Shown one piece after another: positions 1 to 9,209 of a DNA stretch of 64,000 nt. The number at the start of each line of letters is the position of its first letter. Position 1 is the first letter of the stretch. The DNA lies in the NCBI GenBank assembly GCA_949744505.1, contig CATJXY010000052.1, positions 1-64,000 on the forward strand, read 5' to 3'. The notes beneath the pieces were generated by a model. That model made no database searches. It was not told where the DNA came from and worked only from the letters and a program-made list of their open reading frames with translations. Origin of the DNA: an uncultured Erysipelotrichaceae bacterium. GTDB lineage: Bacteria > Bacillota_I > Bacilli_A > Erysipelotrichales > Erysipelotrichaceae. Position numbers and translations under genes: made by a program.

Positions 1-350
1 AAAATAGCCTCTAATTCAAGCATAGTTAGAGGATCTTTCTTTCCTTTTAATCTCAATGTATAAGGATCAGATAATTCCGCATGTACTTTCCATGCTTCTT
101 CTTTTGAAAGATATCCAAAACGAACAAATAAATTTCTTGTTCTGCTTACTCTTGCTTTTCTTCTGCGTAAAACTCTTCTTGTTCCACGGGCAATCCTTCT
201 ATCTTCCATTGATTCCCCTTGTGGTTCAAAAATACGTGACCCCAAATCTAAGATTCGATAAGGTTCGTTATTTTCATCCACGAGCATACACGCCCATCCC
301 ACAGATCCAACTCCTGGATCTAAGCCTAGAATATACTTATTTTCTTCCAT
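1..350 (-). CDS. cas9: Cas9 endonuclease, N-terminal fragment cut by the window edge
   Basis: RNA-guided DNA endonuclease of a type II CRISPR system. Translating the minus strand from the ATG ending at 350 gives ~117 uninterrupted residues running off the left edge. Residues 7-20 (ILGLDPGVGSVGWA) are the RuvC-I motif; Asp11 corresponds to the catalytic aspartate. Residues ~44-76 (RIFEPQGESMEDRRIARGTR and the Arg-rich stretch after it) form the arginine-rich bridge helix that contacts guide RNA. The start is supported by AGGAGGA 7-8 nt upstream. The ORF track missed it because no stop codon lies inside the window; its plus-strand ORF 56..352 is a shadow. HNH, REC and PAM-interacting regions, cas1/cas2 and the array would lie to the left. 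Subtype (II-A or II-C) cannot be decided from this fragment. Confidence 0.95.
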   Translation of the reverse strand, partial: MEENKYILGLDPGVGSVGWACMLVDENNEPYRILDLGSRIFEPQGESMEDRRIARGTRRVLRRRKARVSRTRNLFVRFGYLSKEEAWKVHAELSDPYTLRLKGKKDPLTMLELEAI

Positions 351-369
351 AAATGTTCCTCCTACCTAT

Positions 370-416
370 AAAAAGAGCATGGCCCAATCATAACGAGTAT
401 GTTGGGCCAAAGCTCT
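370..416 (-). terminator. Intrinsic terminator between tracrRNA and cas9
   Basis: On the minus strand AGAGC-TTT-GGCCCAA-loop-TTGGGCC-AT-GCTCT is followed by five U. The U-run ends only 19 nt before the cas9 ATG, and the cas9 RBS lies in that gap. Confidence 0.8.
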
Positions 417-505
417 GCAGTCTACCTTACGGTAGGACTCTGATAAAGAGTCTTGCAAAATTGAATTGTGCTTACAAAGAATTGGTGCTTAAGCAACTCT
501 TTGTA
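370..505 (-). ncRNA. Probable tracrRNA upstream of cas9
   Basis: Seen: between cas9 and the next gene the minus strand contains a chain of short hairpins ending in an intrinsic terminator. In order: TTACAAAGA/TCTTTGTAA, ACTCT/AGAGT, CTACC-GTAA-GGTAG, then AGAGC..GGCCCAA/TTGGGCC..GCTCT followed by U5. A tracrRNA consists of an anti-repeat, a nexus hairpin and one or more 3' hairpins, and commonly sits beside cas9. The 5' end is uncertain: a TTGACA/TAAAAA promoter predicts a start near 505, but the transcript could begin near 538. The anti-repeat must lie 5' of the ACTCT/AGAGT hairpin, but without the CRISPR repeat it cannot be placed. A cas9 leader riboregulator is the alternative. Confidence 0.75.
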
Positions 506-511
506 ATTAAA

Positions 512-539
512 TTTTTACACATTTCAAAATGATTGTCAA
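512..539 (-). promoter_or_regulatory. Predicted tracrRNA promoter
   Basis: Minus strand: consensus -35 TTGACA (539-534), 16-nt spacer, -10 TAAAAA (517-512). It predicts a start near 505. A second possible -10, TATAAA (549-544), lies upstream within the shared WYL-like motif. Confidence 0.5.
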
Positions 540-549
540 TAGTCCATTT

Positions 550-573
550 ATACTCTGTACAATAAATTGAACA
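550..573 (-). promoter_or_regulatory. Candidate operator A (TGTTCA-N6-TGTACAGAGTAT) upstream of tracrRNA
   Basis: The minus strand reads TGTTCA, six bases, TGTACAGAGTAT. It ends 11 bp upstream of the tracrRNA -35. TGTTCA and TGTACA form an imperfect inverted repeat. The same arrangement occurs at 1635-1658 before the WYL regulator gene, which suggests a common regulator. Confidence 0.5.
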
Positions 574-626
574 CATATTTTATTTATTTTCATACCACAT
601 TAATCGTTGTACAAAAATCCCTCCAC

Positions 627-1604
627 TCAATACTTTCCCAACAATTCCTTCACTTGTTTAATATAATCCTCTCTAAGTGATAGAGGATCTAATAATTCTA
701 TATTTCTTGCATATTGAAATGAAAATATCATAATTTCATTTTCAGTTGCAGTAATTCTAGCTAAAAACTTTTGGTTGATATCCGGCGATAAACTAACCGA
801 AGTTCCAAAAGTATCAATAACTTGATCTAAAATAGAATAATCACAGCGAAGTGTAGCTCGAATAAAAGTTCCACTAAACATATAAGGTCGATCTTGTGAA
901 TACTGTTCTAACATATCTCTTTCTTGTGATGTTAAAGGATTTACTCTTTTTTTAATTATTCTACAATTTCGTATCTTATCAATTCTATAATTACTAAATT
1001 CAAATTCACCTAAATGATTATCGCTTTTTGCCACAAGATATGATTTCTCATCTGAATATACAATTTTATATGGATGTAATCGATATTTTGTATCTCTTCT
1101 TTGAATTAAATTTTTATTCAAATCAAAATGCATATAATCAAATTCAATACAATTTTGTTGATATATTGCATTATTAATCATTTCAATTCTAAAAAAGAAT
1201 TCATTATCATGTAATTTATGATTATCTTTCCAATATAATTCCTTTTTCTTCTTATAATAATTCTCGCCTTGTGTCATCAAAAGTCTTTTAATTAAATCTT
1301 TGGTATGATTAGGTGAAACAGACTTCGATGCATGAATTGCATTAGCCAACAAGATAATCTCTGATTCCTCAAAAGTACGATTCATCAAATAATATCCTTG
1401 ATGATTATCTTGATAATTACTGATATCATAATCATAATTTCTAAGTGCTTCTAAATTGGCATAAACCGTTCTTCTTTCAATTTCAATATCATATTCATCT
1501 TTAAGGTATTTTTGAATCTGTGTCGCACTTAGAGGATGTTCTTCATCACTATATTTTTCTAATATTTTCAAGCATCCTAATAAACTCTTCTTTTTCTCTG
1601 CCAT
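627..1604 (-). CDS. WYL-domain transcriptional regulator (HTH_11 + WYL)
   Basis: A 325-residue DNA-binding regulator. Residues ~1-70 form a winged helix-turn-helix (LSATQIQKYL.. RRTVYANLEALR). Residues ~144-213 are the WYL ligand-sensing domain with the characteristic YRLHPYKIVYSDEKSYLVA core. The remaining ~100 residues fit the C-terminal WCX extension. WYL proteins bind nucleic-acid or nucleotide ligands and are frequent regulators of CRISPR-Cas and other defence loci. This gene lies on the same strand immediately before the tracrRNA/cas9 unit, 120 bp from the tracrRNA promoter, which suggests it controls that unit. The start is supported by GAAGGTGA just upstream. Whether it activates or represses cannot be read from the sequence. 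Confidence 0.9.
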   Translation of the reverse strand: MAEKKKSLLGCLKILEKYSDEEHPLSATQIQKYLKDEYDIEIERRTVYANLEALRNYDYDISNYQDNHQGYYLMNRTFEESEIILLANAIHASKSVSPNHTKDLIKRLLMTQGENYYKKKKELYWKDNHKLHDNEFFFRIEMINNAIYQQNCIEFDYMHFDLNKNLIQRRDTKYRLHPYKIVYSDEKSYLVAKSDNHLGEFEFSNYRIDKIRNCRIIKKRVNPLTSQERDMLEQYSQDRPYMFSGTFIRATLRCDYSILDQVIDTFGTSVSLSPDINQKFLARITATENEIMIFSFQYARNIELLDPLSLREDYIKQVKELLGKY

Positions 1605-1927
1605 TCATTCACCTTCTTTTATTTATTTTAACAGATACCCTGTACATTTTTATGAACAATTTTTAATTACTTATAAAATATTAAGTACATTTCTTTAATA
1701 GTTTAAAATGTTTTTATCAAGTAAAAAAATCAAATAAATTCACGGTAATGATTCCACCAACACCCCTTTTACTAAAAAATAACTGCAATTTTACAGTTTT
1801 TTTAGTACATAATTCTTTATAGACTTAAAAATGCCACTTTTATTAACATTTTTAATCTGGTTTTGTTATTCTTCGTTGGTGGTGTTTCCTTTTTTTATTT
1901 TGTATAATAAAAACAGGAGAAAAAATT
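1605..1927. other. Intergenic region between WYL and XRE genes
   Basis: A 323-bp AT-rich divergent spacer. It holds operator B, an AACTG-N8-CAGTT hairpin with flanking A/T runs (~1780-1802), and, for the plus-strand gene, an extended TGTATAATA -10 at 1901-1909 with RBS AGGAGA at 1915-1920. The -35 region is weak. I see no coding sequence. Confidence 0.6.
1635..1658 (-). promoter_or_regulatory. Candidate operator B (TGTTCA-N6-TGTACAGGGTAT) upstream of the WYL gene
   Basis: Located 31 bp before the WYL start codon on the minus strand. It matches operator A at TGTTCA (6/6) and TGTACAGRGTAT (11/12) with the same six-base gap. This fits autoregulation of the WYL gene. Confidence 0.5.
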
Positions 1928-2353
1928 ATGATTCATGAAAATCTTTATACATTAAGAAAAATCAATAAATTAACACAAGAAGAAGTAGCCGAAAAAATAG
2001 GAGTCTCTCGTCAAGCCTTGGCTAAGTGGGAAAATGGAGAAACACTTCCCGATATAGAGAAATGTTCTGCTTTAGCAGATCTTTACAATGTATCTTTGGA
2101 TAATTTAGTTCATTATTCTCAAGAAAAAGAAAAATATCCTATTCCCCCAAAGGGAAAATATGTATTTGGATTAATTCAATTAAATGAAGATGGAACTATA
2201 AAAATTCCGGATCAAGCAAAAGAAATATTTCAACTACATGCAAAAGATCAACTCATCCTTTTAGGAGATGAAAAACAAGGACTAGCACTCATTAAAGAAG
2301 AATCTTTTTTAAATATGATCGAGCATATGAAACAGGGAGATTTTTATGAGTAA
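1928..2353 (+). CDS. XRE-family HTH regulator with AbrB-like C-terminal domain
   Basis: A 141-residue regulator. Residues 1-60 are a Cro/CI-type HTH (LTQEEVAEKIGVSRQALAKW). Residues ~75-125 (GLIQLNEDGTIKIPDQAKEI..) resemble an AbrB/SpoVT swapped-hairpin domain, usually a dimerising DNA-binding fold. Combining two DNA-binding folds is compact and somewhat unusual. The stop overlaps the start of the next gene by 8 nt, so the glycosyltransferase is translationally coupled and likely the regulated partner. Its promoter carries TATAAT at 1903-1908. The AbrB-like assignment rests on the pattern of hydrophobic and glycine residues only. Confidence 0.8.
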   Translation: MIHENLYTLRKINKLTQEEVAEKIGVSRQALAKWENGETLPDIEKCSALADLYNVSLDNLVHYSQEKEKYPIPPKGKYVFGLIQLNEDGTIKIPDQAKEIFQLHAKDQLILLGDEKQGLALIKEESFLNMIEHMKQGDFYE

Positions 2354-3514
2354 AATAGCTTTTTTCTGTATCCCTGCACATGGGCATACCAATCCAACAT
2401 TAGAAGTTGTTGAAGAATTAATTCGATACAATAATCAAGTTCGTTATTACTCTTATGATATTATGAAAGATAAAATAGCATCTACCGGTGCAGAATATAT
2501 TTCCTGTGACACATATGATTCACAAAAACAATTATCTGAAAAAGATATTGACCGTTTTGGAAAAGACATTGAATTTTCTATCAAAGTTTTAGTTGATACA
2601 ACGCTGAATCTAGACACATATTTATTACAAGATTTAAAAAATTGGAATCCGATTGTATTGTTGCAGATTCTATGGCTTTATGGGGTAAACTTTTAGCAAA
2701 GAAACTAAACATTCCTTTTATATCCTCTTGCACAACATTTGCCTTTAATCGATACTCTGCAAAAATTATGAAGCAAGATTTCAAAAAAATGATTCTTTCT
2801 CTTTGGCAAATGAATAAATGTAAAAAACACATTCAATTACTTCAAGATAAAGGATATCCAATAAAAAATGTTATGGATATCATTCAAAATGATAATGATA
2901 CAGATACAATTGTCTACACCTCACCATACTTTCAACCATGCAGTGAAACATTTAGTGATAAGTATTCATTTGTAGGTCCATCACTTAACCCACCGAGAAT
3001 TTCAAATTCTGAAAATTTATCTCAAGTCATTTATATCTCACTGGGAACTGTAAATAATCAAGTAACTTCTTTCTATAAAAATTGTATTGAAGCTTTTAAA
3101 AACACTTCATTTAAAGTTATTCTCTCTGTTGGAAAATTTCAAGATTTACACAGTCCTTATGAAAATATAGAAATTTATGAACATGTCAACCAACTTGAAA
3201 TTCTTCAGCATACTTCTGTCTTCATTACTCATTGTGGCATGAACAGTGTCAATGAAGCCTTGTTCTTTCATGTTCCCCTAATTCTTTTCCCGCAAACTGA
3301 TGAACAAAGCGGAGTAGCCTATCGAGTCAATGAATTAAAAGCCGGAACCTATTTAAAAGAAAATAAACCCAATATCATTTTTGAAACTGTTTTAGAAGTT
3401 CTAAATAATCCACAATATAAAGAAAATGCAAAAAAGATTGCAGAGAGCTTTTCACAATGTCAAGGAAGTAAACAAGCAGCTCAAAAAATCATACAAGTTA
3501 TCCATAACAAATAA
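2346..3514 (+). pseudogene. MGT-family (macrolide-type) glycosyltransferase, split by a -1 frameshift
   Basis: Two ORFs (2346-2696 and the frame open at 2642-3514) together encode a ~389-residue GT1-family glycosyltransferase, the usual length for YjiC/YdhE/MGT enzymes, which transfer sugars from UDP donors to small hydrophobic acceptors. The N-terminal acceptor domain has PAHGHTNPTLEVVEELI; the C-terminal donor domain has FITHCGMNSVNEAL and PQTDEQSGVAYRV. The frame is lost at GAT TTA AAA AAT: shifting back one base in the six-A run restores QDLKKLESDCIVADSMALWG. The site U UUA AAA also has the form of a -1 slippery heptamer. A lost A (mutation or sequencing error), a real pseudogene and programmed slippage all remain possible. 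It is coupled to the upstream XRE regulator. Confidence 0.8.
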
Positions 3515-3544
3515 TCTTAACCTTCAACATTCTTATATCAAGTA

Positions 3545-3585
3545 AAAAATCTTCTACTTTTTAATCATTTATGTAGAAGATTTTT
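3545..3585. terminator. Bidirectional intrinsic terminator
   Basis: A perfect 13-bp inverted repeat, AAAAATCTTCTAC / GTAGAAGATTTTT, with a 15-nt loop, between convergent genes. It supplies U-runs in both directions. Confidence 0.9.
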
Positions 3586-3590
3586 AATTT

Positions 3591-6500
3591 TTATAAGTTT
3601 TCTTTTGCTTTTGCAAGCATCAACTTAATGCGATTGATTTGGTTGACTTCACTGGCTCCCGGATCATAATCAATGGCCACAATATTTGAATTTGGATAAA
3701 CTCTTCCCATTTCCTTAATGACACCCTTACCTACTACATGGTTCGGCAAACAAGCAAACGGTTGGGCACATATAATATTTCCTACACCATTTTTATTTAA
3801 CTCAATCATTTCCGCTGTCAACAGCCATCCTTCTCCTGTTTGATTCCCCGTATCAATAATATCTGAAACTTCTTTCATCAGTTCATGAAGATTGCTTAAT
3901 GAATCAAATCTTTTACTATTTTTTAATGCTTCATTCATGACATTGCGATAACGATTAACGTATCCATCAAAAATCTTTTCAACCCATATGTTAAAAGAAG
4001 ATTTTCCGAATTTCTTTGCTTTGATCGTTCCGTTATAAACACAATACAAAGCAAAATCAAATAAATCCGGCATAACCGCTTCAGCACCTTCTGATTCCAA
4101 CAAATCAACGACATGGTTATTTGCGGAAGGCAAGAATTTCACCAATATTTCTCCGACAACCCCCACTCTTGGTTTCTTTTCATTCGTAATTTCAAGCTCA
4201 TCAAATGCATTTACAATTTCTTGTACATTCATTTTAAAATCTTTAAATTCCGCTTCCTTTAAACTATCCTTACATTTCTTAGAATAAAAATTATAAAGTT
4301 CATTTGCACTTCCTTTTTTCATTTCATAAGGACGAACACGGTATAAACAACGCATCAAAAGATCTCCATACAAAACTGCTTGCATAAGCCTTCTGATCAT
4401 AATTGGGGTATAACTGAATCCACTGTTTTTTTCGATCCCGCTGGTACTGATAGAAATAACCGGAATGTGACCCATTTGTGCTTTATCTAAAGCTCGTCTT
4501 ATAAACCCGATATAGTTTGTTGCACGGCATCCACCACCGGTCTGAGTAATAAACAATGCCGTCTTATTTAAATCATATTTTCCAGATTGAAGTGCTCGGA
4601 TCATCTGTCCAACTACAATCAAAGAAGGATAACAAGCATCATTGTTGACATACTTCAACCCTGTATCCACATCCTCTTTCGTTGCTTCAGGTAAAACAAC
4701 AACATGATATCCACAATCAAGAATTGCTTGCTCAACAAGATCAAAATGAATCGGAGACATATTCGGTGCAAGTATTGTATAGCCTTCCTTCATTTCTTTT
4801 GTAAATTCTACCCTTTCAAAAGCACTGCTTGTAGGATAGAGCTGTCGTTTCATTTCTTTTCTTTCATTTACTGCACTAATCAATGAACGAACACGAATTC
4901 GAGCTGCACCAAGATTACTAACTTCATCAATCTTAAGCGATGTATAGATTTTTCCGGATTTATTTAAAATATCTTTTACCTGATCTGTTGTTACTGCATC
5001 CAATCCACACCCAAATGAATTCAGTTGAATCAATTCCAAATGCTCGTTTCCCTTTACAACTTGGGCAGCTCGGTAAAGGCGTGAATGATACATCCACTGA
5101 TCCGAAACAAGTAACGGTCTCTCCACTGTTGCCAAATGAGAAATGGAATCTTCAGTCAATACCGCAAAACCATAAGATGTAATCATTTCCGGAATTCCAT
5201 GATTGATTTCCGGATCCAAGTGGTAAGGTCTTCCTGCCAAAACAATTCCGCTTTCTCCTGTTCTTTTTAAATACTCAAGTGTTTCTTCTCCTTTTTTACA
5301 GATTGCTTGACGTACTGCATCGGCTTCACAATAAGCAAGATCTAATGCTTGCTCAATTTCCTTTTTAGAAATATCAAATTCTTTTTTAAATACAGCATAT
5401 AACCTTTCTGCCAATTTCTTCTTATTATCTAATCCAATGAACGGATGGAAAAAACGAATATTTTCTTTTCGAATTTCCTCTACATTATTTTTGATATTCT
5501 CCGGATAAGAAGTAACAATAGGACAATTGTAGTGATTAAATGCATCTTTTGTTTCATTTTGTTCATAAGCAACGCATGGATAAAAAATTGTCTTAATTCC
5601 ATGATTAATCAGCCACTGAATATGTCCATGAACAAGTTTTGCCGGATAACATTCCGATTCACTCGGAATGGATTCAATCCCCAATTCATACATACTCCTT
5701 GATGAGAAAGGAGAAAGAGTAACACGAAACTTTAAAGCCGTTAAAAAAGTAAACCAAAACGGATAATTCTCATATTGATTTAAAACTCTCGGAATTCCAA
5801 TAACCCCTCTTTCAGCCAGTTCTTCATTTAGTGGGGTATAATTAAAAATTCTATCCAATTTATACTTATATAAATTAGGAAGATCTTGATGACTCAATTC
5901 TTTTCCCAATCCTCTTTCACAACGATTTCCACTGATAAACCGTTGTCCATTTGAAAATAAATTAACAGTTAAAAGACAATTATTAGTACATCGTCCACAA
6001 CGAGCCATGTTTGTTTTAATTGTCAAATTCTTACATTCTTCATAGGAAATTAAATCTGTACTCTGTCCATGATAATGTTTTTTTGCAATCAACGCAGCTC
6101 CAAATGCCCCCATTAATCCTGCCAATTCCGGTCGTATTGGTTGAATCCCGGAGATATTTTCAAATGCCCTTAAAATTGCATCATTTAAAAATGTTCCACC
6201 TTGTACAACAACTCGCTTTCCCAATTCTTTTGCATCTGCCAGCTTGATTACCTTAAATAAAGCATTCTTAATCACAGAATAAGATAATCCTGCTGAGATA
6301 TCGGCAACACTGGCCCCTTCTTTTTGTGCTTGCTTAACCTTTGAATTCATAAATACAGTACAACGACTTCCCAAATCAATTGGGTTTTGGGCAAATAAAG
6401 CTGCTTTTGCGAAATCTTGAACACTGTAATTCAATGACTTCGCAAATGTTTCAATAAAAGATCCACAACCGGATGAACAAGCTTCATTCAATAACACACT

Positions 6501-7817
6501 ATCTACAACTTGATCTTTAATGCGAATACATTTCATATCTTGCCCACCAATATCCAATATGCAATCAACTTCCGGTTCAAAATGAGCCGCTGCATGATAA
6601 TGAGCAATCGTTTCTACTTCTCCATAATCTAATTTCAAAGCCGCCTTGATCAGTGCTTCACCATATCCGGTACTACAAGAAGAAACCAAATGACAATTTT
6701 CGTTTTTCTGCTCATAAATCTCGCATAATGCTTTTTTCGCAATATTCAGCGGACTTCCTTCATTAGAACTATACATTTCATATAATAAATTTGCATCCTC
6801 ATCCAATAAAACAACTTTTGTAGTTGTACTACCGGCATCAATGCCTAAGTATGCATTTCCACAGTAAGTACTAATTTCCTTATGATCAACAATGTGTTCA
6901 TGGTGACGTTTTTTAAATACTTCATATTCTTCCTTATTACAAAACAAAGGCTCCAAATGTGTAATTTCACTTTGTAATTGCAAGGGTCCATTCAAATCAT
7001 TCAATATCTCATCAAAAGTTTTGAAATTCTTCTCATCTGCCAATAAAGCCGCCCCCATCGCCGCAAACAAATGACTATTTTGCGGGTCAATGATTTCCTC
7101 ATCTGTCAAATTCAAAGTACGAATAAAACTCTGTTTCAGCTCTGTAAGAAAGTGTAATGGTCCCCCTAAAAAAGCAACATGCCCTCGAATCGGTTTTCCG
7201 CAAGCAAGACCACTGATTGTTTGATTAACAACTGCCTGAAAAATAGATGCAGCTAAATTCTCTTTTCCTGCTCCTTCATTAATTAATGGTTGAATATCAC
7301 TTTTCGCAAAAACACCGCATCTTGCCGCTATCGGATAAATTGTATCATATCCTTTTGCGTATTCATTTAAACCGGTTGCATCTGTTTGTAGCAAACTTGC
7401 CATTTGATCAATAAATGATCCCGTTCCTCCTGCACAAACCCCATTCATTCTTTGATCGATTCCACCGGTAAAATAAATAATCTTCGCATCTTCTCCACCT
7501 AATTCAATCGCAACATCAGTCTGTGGTGCTACTTTTTTCAAAGACGTTGACACACAAACAACCTCTTGATTAAAAGGAATATCCAATACATTTGCCAAAG
7601 CTAATCCACCAGATCCGGTAATCGATGACATAAATTCACATTCACCACATGCCTTCTTTGCATTAACTAATATATTCTTTACTGTTTCCTGTATATTTGC
7701 ATAATGTCTTTGATAATCCGAAAATAAAATTTTTCCTTCATGATCCAATATCAGAACTTTCACGGTAGTAGATCCAATATCAATTCCCAATCGATTTCTT
7801 TTTTCTATTTTCTCCAT
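3591..7817 (-). CDS. Giant 2-hydroxyacyl-CoA dehydratase activase-related protein (double BadF/BcrA ATPase)
   Basis: A ~1,408-residue fusion. Two ASKHA-type ATPase domains of the BadF/BadG/BcrA family occupy residues ~9-260 ([16 protein letters not shown]) and ~325-575 ([17 protein letters not shown]). A cysteine-bearing DUF2229-type region follows ([12 protein letters not shown], ~650) and then a segment resembling the 2-hydroxyglutaryl-CoA dehydratase D component (~1010-1140, [14 protein letters not shown]). Family activases use ATP and a [4Fe-4S] cluster to inject an electron into a dehydratase. The fused form is widespread in anaerobic Bacillota, but its substrate is not established. I moved the start 6 nt inward to the ATG at 7817, which GAGGGG serves with good spacing. 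It lies just after marR, apparently in one operon. No separate dehydratase subunits are in the window. Confidence 0.85.
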   Translation of the reverse strand: MEKIEKRNRLGIDIGSTTVKVLILDHEGKILFSDYQRHYANIQETVKNILVNAKKACGECEFMSSITGSGGLALANVLDIPFNQEVVCVSTSLKKVAPQTDVAIELGGEDAKIIYFTGGIDQRMNGVCAGGTGSFIDQMASLLQTDATGLNEYAKGYDTIYPIAARCGVFAKSDIQPLINEGAGKENLAASIFQAVVNQTISGLACGKPIRGHVAFLGGPLHFLTELKQSFIRTLNLTDEEIIDPQNSHLFAAMGAALLADEKNFKTFDEILNDLNGPLQLQSEITHLEPLFCNKEEYEVFKKRHHEHIVDHKEISTYCGNAYLGIDAGSTTTKVVLLDEDANLLYEMYSSNEGSPLNIAKKALCEIYEQKNENCHLVSSCSTGYGEALIKAALKLDYGEVETIAHYHAAAHFEPEVDCILDIGGQDMKCIRIKDQVVDSVLLNEACSSGCGSFIETFAKSLNYSVQDFAKAALFAQNPIDLGSRCTVFMNSKVKQAQKEGASVADISAGLSYSVIKNALFKVIKLADAKELGKRVVVQGGTFLNDAILRAFENISGIQPIRPELAGLMGAFGAALIAKKHYHGQSTDLISYEECKNLTIKTNMARCGRCTNNCLLTVNLFSNGQRFISGNRCERGLGKELSHQDLPNLYKYKLDRIFNYTPLNEELAERGVIGIPRVLNQYENYPFWFTFLTALKFRVTLSPFSSRSMYELGIESIPSESECYPAKLVHGHIQWLINHGIKTIFYPCVAYEQNETKDAFNHYNCPIVTSYPENIKNNVEEIRKENIRFFHPFIGLDNKKKLAERLYAVFKKEFDISKKEIEQALDLAYCEADAVRQAICKKGEETLEYLKRTGESGIVLAGRPYHLDPEINHGIPEMITSYGFAVLTEDSISHLATVERPLLVSDQWMYHSRLYRAAQVVKGNEHLELIQLNSFGCGLDAVTTDQVKDILNKSGKIYTSLKIDEVSNLGAARIRVRSLISAVNERKEMKRQLYPTSSAFERVEFTKEMKEGYTILAPNMSPIHFDLVEQAILDCGYHVVVLPEATKEDVDTGLKYVNNDACYPSLIVVGQMIRALQSGKYDLNKTALFITQTGGGCRATNYIGFIRRALDKAQMGHIPVISISTSGIEKNSGFSYTPIMIRRLMQAVLYGDLLMRCLYRVRPYEMKKGSANELYNFYSKKCKDSLKEAEFKDFKMNVQEIVNAFDELEITNEKKPRVGVVGEILVKFLPSANNHVVDLLESEGAEAVMPDLFDFALYCVYNGTIKAKKFGKSSFNIWVEKIFDGYVNRYRNVMNEALKNSKRFDSLSNLHELMKEVSDIIDTGNQTGEGWLLTAEMIELNKNGVGNIICAQPFACLPNHVVGKGVIKEMGRVYPNSNIVAIDYDPGASEVNQINRIKLMLAKAKENL

Positions 7818-7827
7818 ATTCATCCCC

Positions 7828-8274
7828 TCAATCGTGATGCATCGTTTTACTTAAAAGACAGTTATCTGTCAATTTCATTAGTATTCGATTTAAACTTTCA
7901 ATTTCTTCCTCAGAACAAATACTAATCATCTTTGTATCTTGCTCTTTCATAAAATCTTTTAAATTCTCATACATTTTTTTCGCTTTATCAGTCGGCTCAA
8001 TAAACTTTAAACGTCCATCTGAGGAACTGTTAAATCGTAATATCATTTTCTTTTTCTCTAGTCTTTGAAGCAATCCGGAAATTGTCGAATGCTTTAAATG
8101 AAAGCGTGTTTCCAATTCCTTTTGACTGATATCTTTATTCGGATGCGTAACCAAATAATTAAGAATCAGCATTTGTGGCAAAGTCAAATCATGCTTACAT
8201 AGCAAATTATTTGCCTGTGTTTCCAAATGATTACAGATTACTCTCATCATTACACCTAAAGGATATTCTTCCAT
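7828..8274 (-). CDS. MarR-family transcriptional regulator
   Basis: 148 residues with the MarR winged-helix layout: an N-terminal dimerisation helix ([20 protein letters not shown]), an HTH at ~45-70 ([28 protein letters not shown]) and a C-terminal helix. It is directly upstream of the dehydratase activase gene with ~10 nt between them, so it is co-transcribed and may regulate that gene. The effector is unknown. MarR proteins usually repress their own operon and are released by small ligands or oxidants. Confidence 0.9.
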   Translation of the reverse strand: MEEYPLGVMMRVICNHLETQANNLLCKHDLTLPQMLILNYLVTHPNKDISQKELETRFHLKHSTISGLLQRLEKKKMILRFNSSSDGRLKFIEPTDKAKKMYENLKDFMKEQDTKMISICSEEEIESLNRILMKLTDNCLLSKTMHHD

Positions 8275-8450
8275 ATTTCAGTTTCTCCTTTGTACACAAA
8301 ATGTAGCATACTACTTAATTTTATTCACAATCTTTTAATTGTCAAGAATGATAAATTCAACAAATCATGTCATTTTGTAAATTTTTCAATCATAGATAAT
8401 TAAACTATAAACATGGCATTATGAAATCAATTCCTGTTGTATTATAACTA

Positions 8451-8481
8451 AAAAAAACATACTTCTAAATAAAAAGTATGT
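8451..8481 (-). terminator. Intrinsic terminator downstream of the DUF3267 gene
   Basis: ACATACTT/AAGTATGT 8-bp stem with a 9-nt loop, followed on the minus strand by a run of U. The rest of the 8275-8517 spacer is AT-rich and must contain the marR leader boundary; I see no gene in it. Confidence 0.8.
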
Positions 8482-8517
8482 CACTTTATATTAGTAATAC
8501 TTAAATTATTTTATATA

Positions 8518-9087
8518 TCAGGGCATATACCAATAAGAATTAAATTGATAAAGATATGTTCTTGCCCCTTTTGGCATCTGTATTACAGCATTAAATACAT
8601 TAAGATAATCCCCACATCCACTCCCTATATTTATTGCACCAAATGTTCCTAAAAATCCCCATTCAGGAAAAATCAGAAACAAAATAAAAGGAATAAATCC
8701 AAAAACTAAATTAGGTAGCATGGACATAAAGATAAAACGACCTTTACTCATCGTCTCCGGTCCGGTAACAAAAAGTATTCCCTGTTTAAAATTTGTATAC
8801 AAGTACACTTCTTTTTTAAAGCACAATGCATGTAAAATTTCATGAGGAAATAAAACCAACACTGATCCTATACAAGCTAAAAAGCTAAATCCTCTCAATC
8901 CGTCAGCTGCCCGAAAAAAGAAAATCACAAAACAAAAAACAGTCACGGCTAATGCTAGTCCATTCGCAATAAGGCTTAATTCTTTCACCGTCTTTGGTTC
9001 TTTAAACTTCACTGCTCCTTCAATATGTTCTCCATGGGGAATTGATTCTTCATTCCCATTAAATTTTCCTTTATATACCAATTTCAT
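8518..9087 (-). CDS. DUF3267-family membrane zincin-like protein
   Basis: A 189-residue membrane protein with about four hydrophobic segments (~35-60, ~68-88, ~120-145, ~150-165). The second contains PHEILHALCF, an HExxH zinc-binding motif typical of DUF3267 proteins, which are proposed intramembrane metallopeptidases related to the site-2 protease fold. No substrate is known for this family. It is monocistronic with its own terminator. Context (marR/activase on one side, tRNA on the other) gives no hint of function. The family call is good; peptidase activity is inferred from the motif only. Confidence 0.8.
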   Translation of the reverse strand: MKLVYKGKFNGNEESIPHGEHIEGAVKFKEPKTVKELSLIANGLALAVTVFCFVIFFFRAADGLRGFSFLACIGSVLVLFPHEILHALCFKKEVYLYTNFKQGILFVTGPETMSKGRFIFMSMLPNLVFGFIPFILFLIFPEWGFLGTFGAINIGSGCGDYLNVFNAVIQMPKGARTYLYQFNSYWYMP

Positions 9088-9171
9088 AAATTATAAAACA
9101 TTCCTTCCATTTTTATTTTAAAACAGAAATATATCGAAAATCAACCTATTAGTCCCTATCCTTCTATCAAA

Positions 9172-9200
9172 TTGACAGGGTCAAGATTTTGCGTTAAAAT
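9172..9200 (+). promoter_or_regulatory. tRNA-Arg promoter
   Basis: TTGACA (9172-9177), 17-nt spacer, TAAAAT (9195-9200), placing transcription start just before the tRNA. Confidence 0.8.
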
Positions 9201-9209
9201 ATCCCATAT

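Noticed and set aside
56-352. Plus-strand 98-residue ORF at the left edge
   Set aside because: It is antisense to the Cas9 N-terminus, which has recognisable motifs and an RBS.
1754-1882. 8-bp inverted repeat CCACCAAC / GTTGGTGG flanking ~113 bp
   Set aside because: Too short, with no transposase or target-site duplication; not enough for a mobile element.
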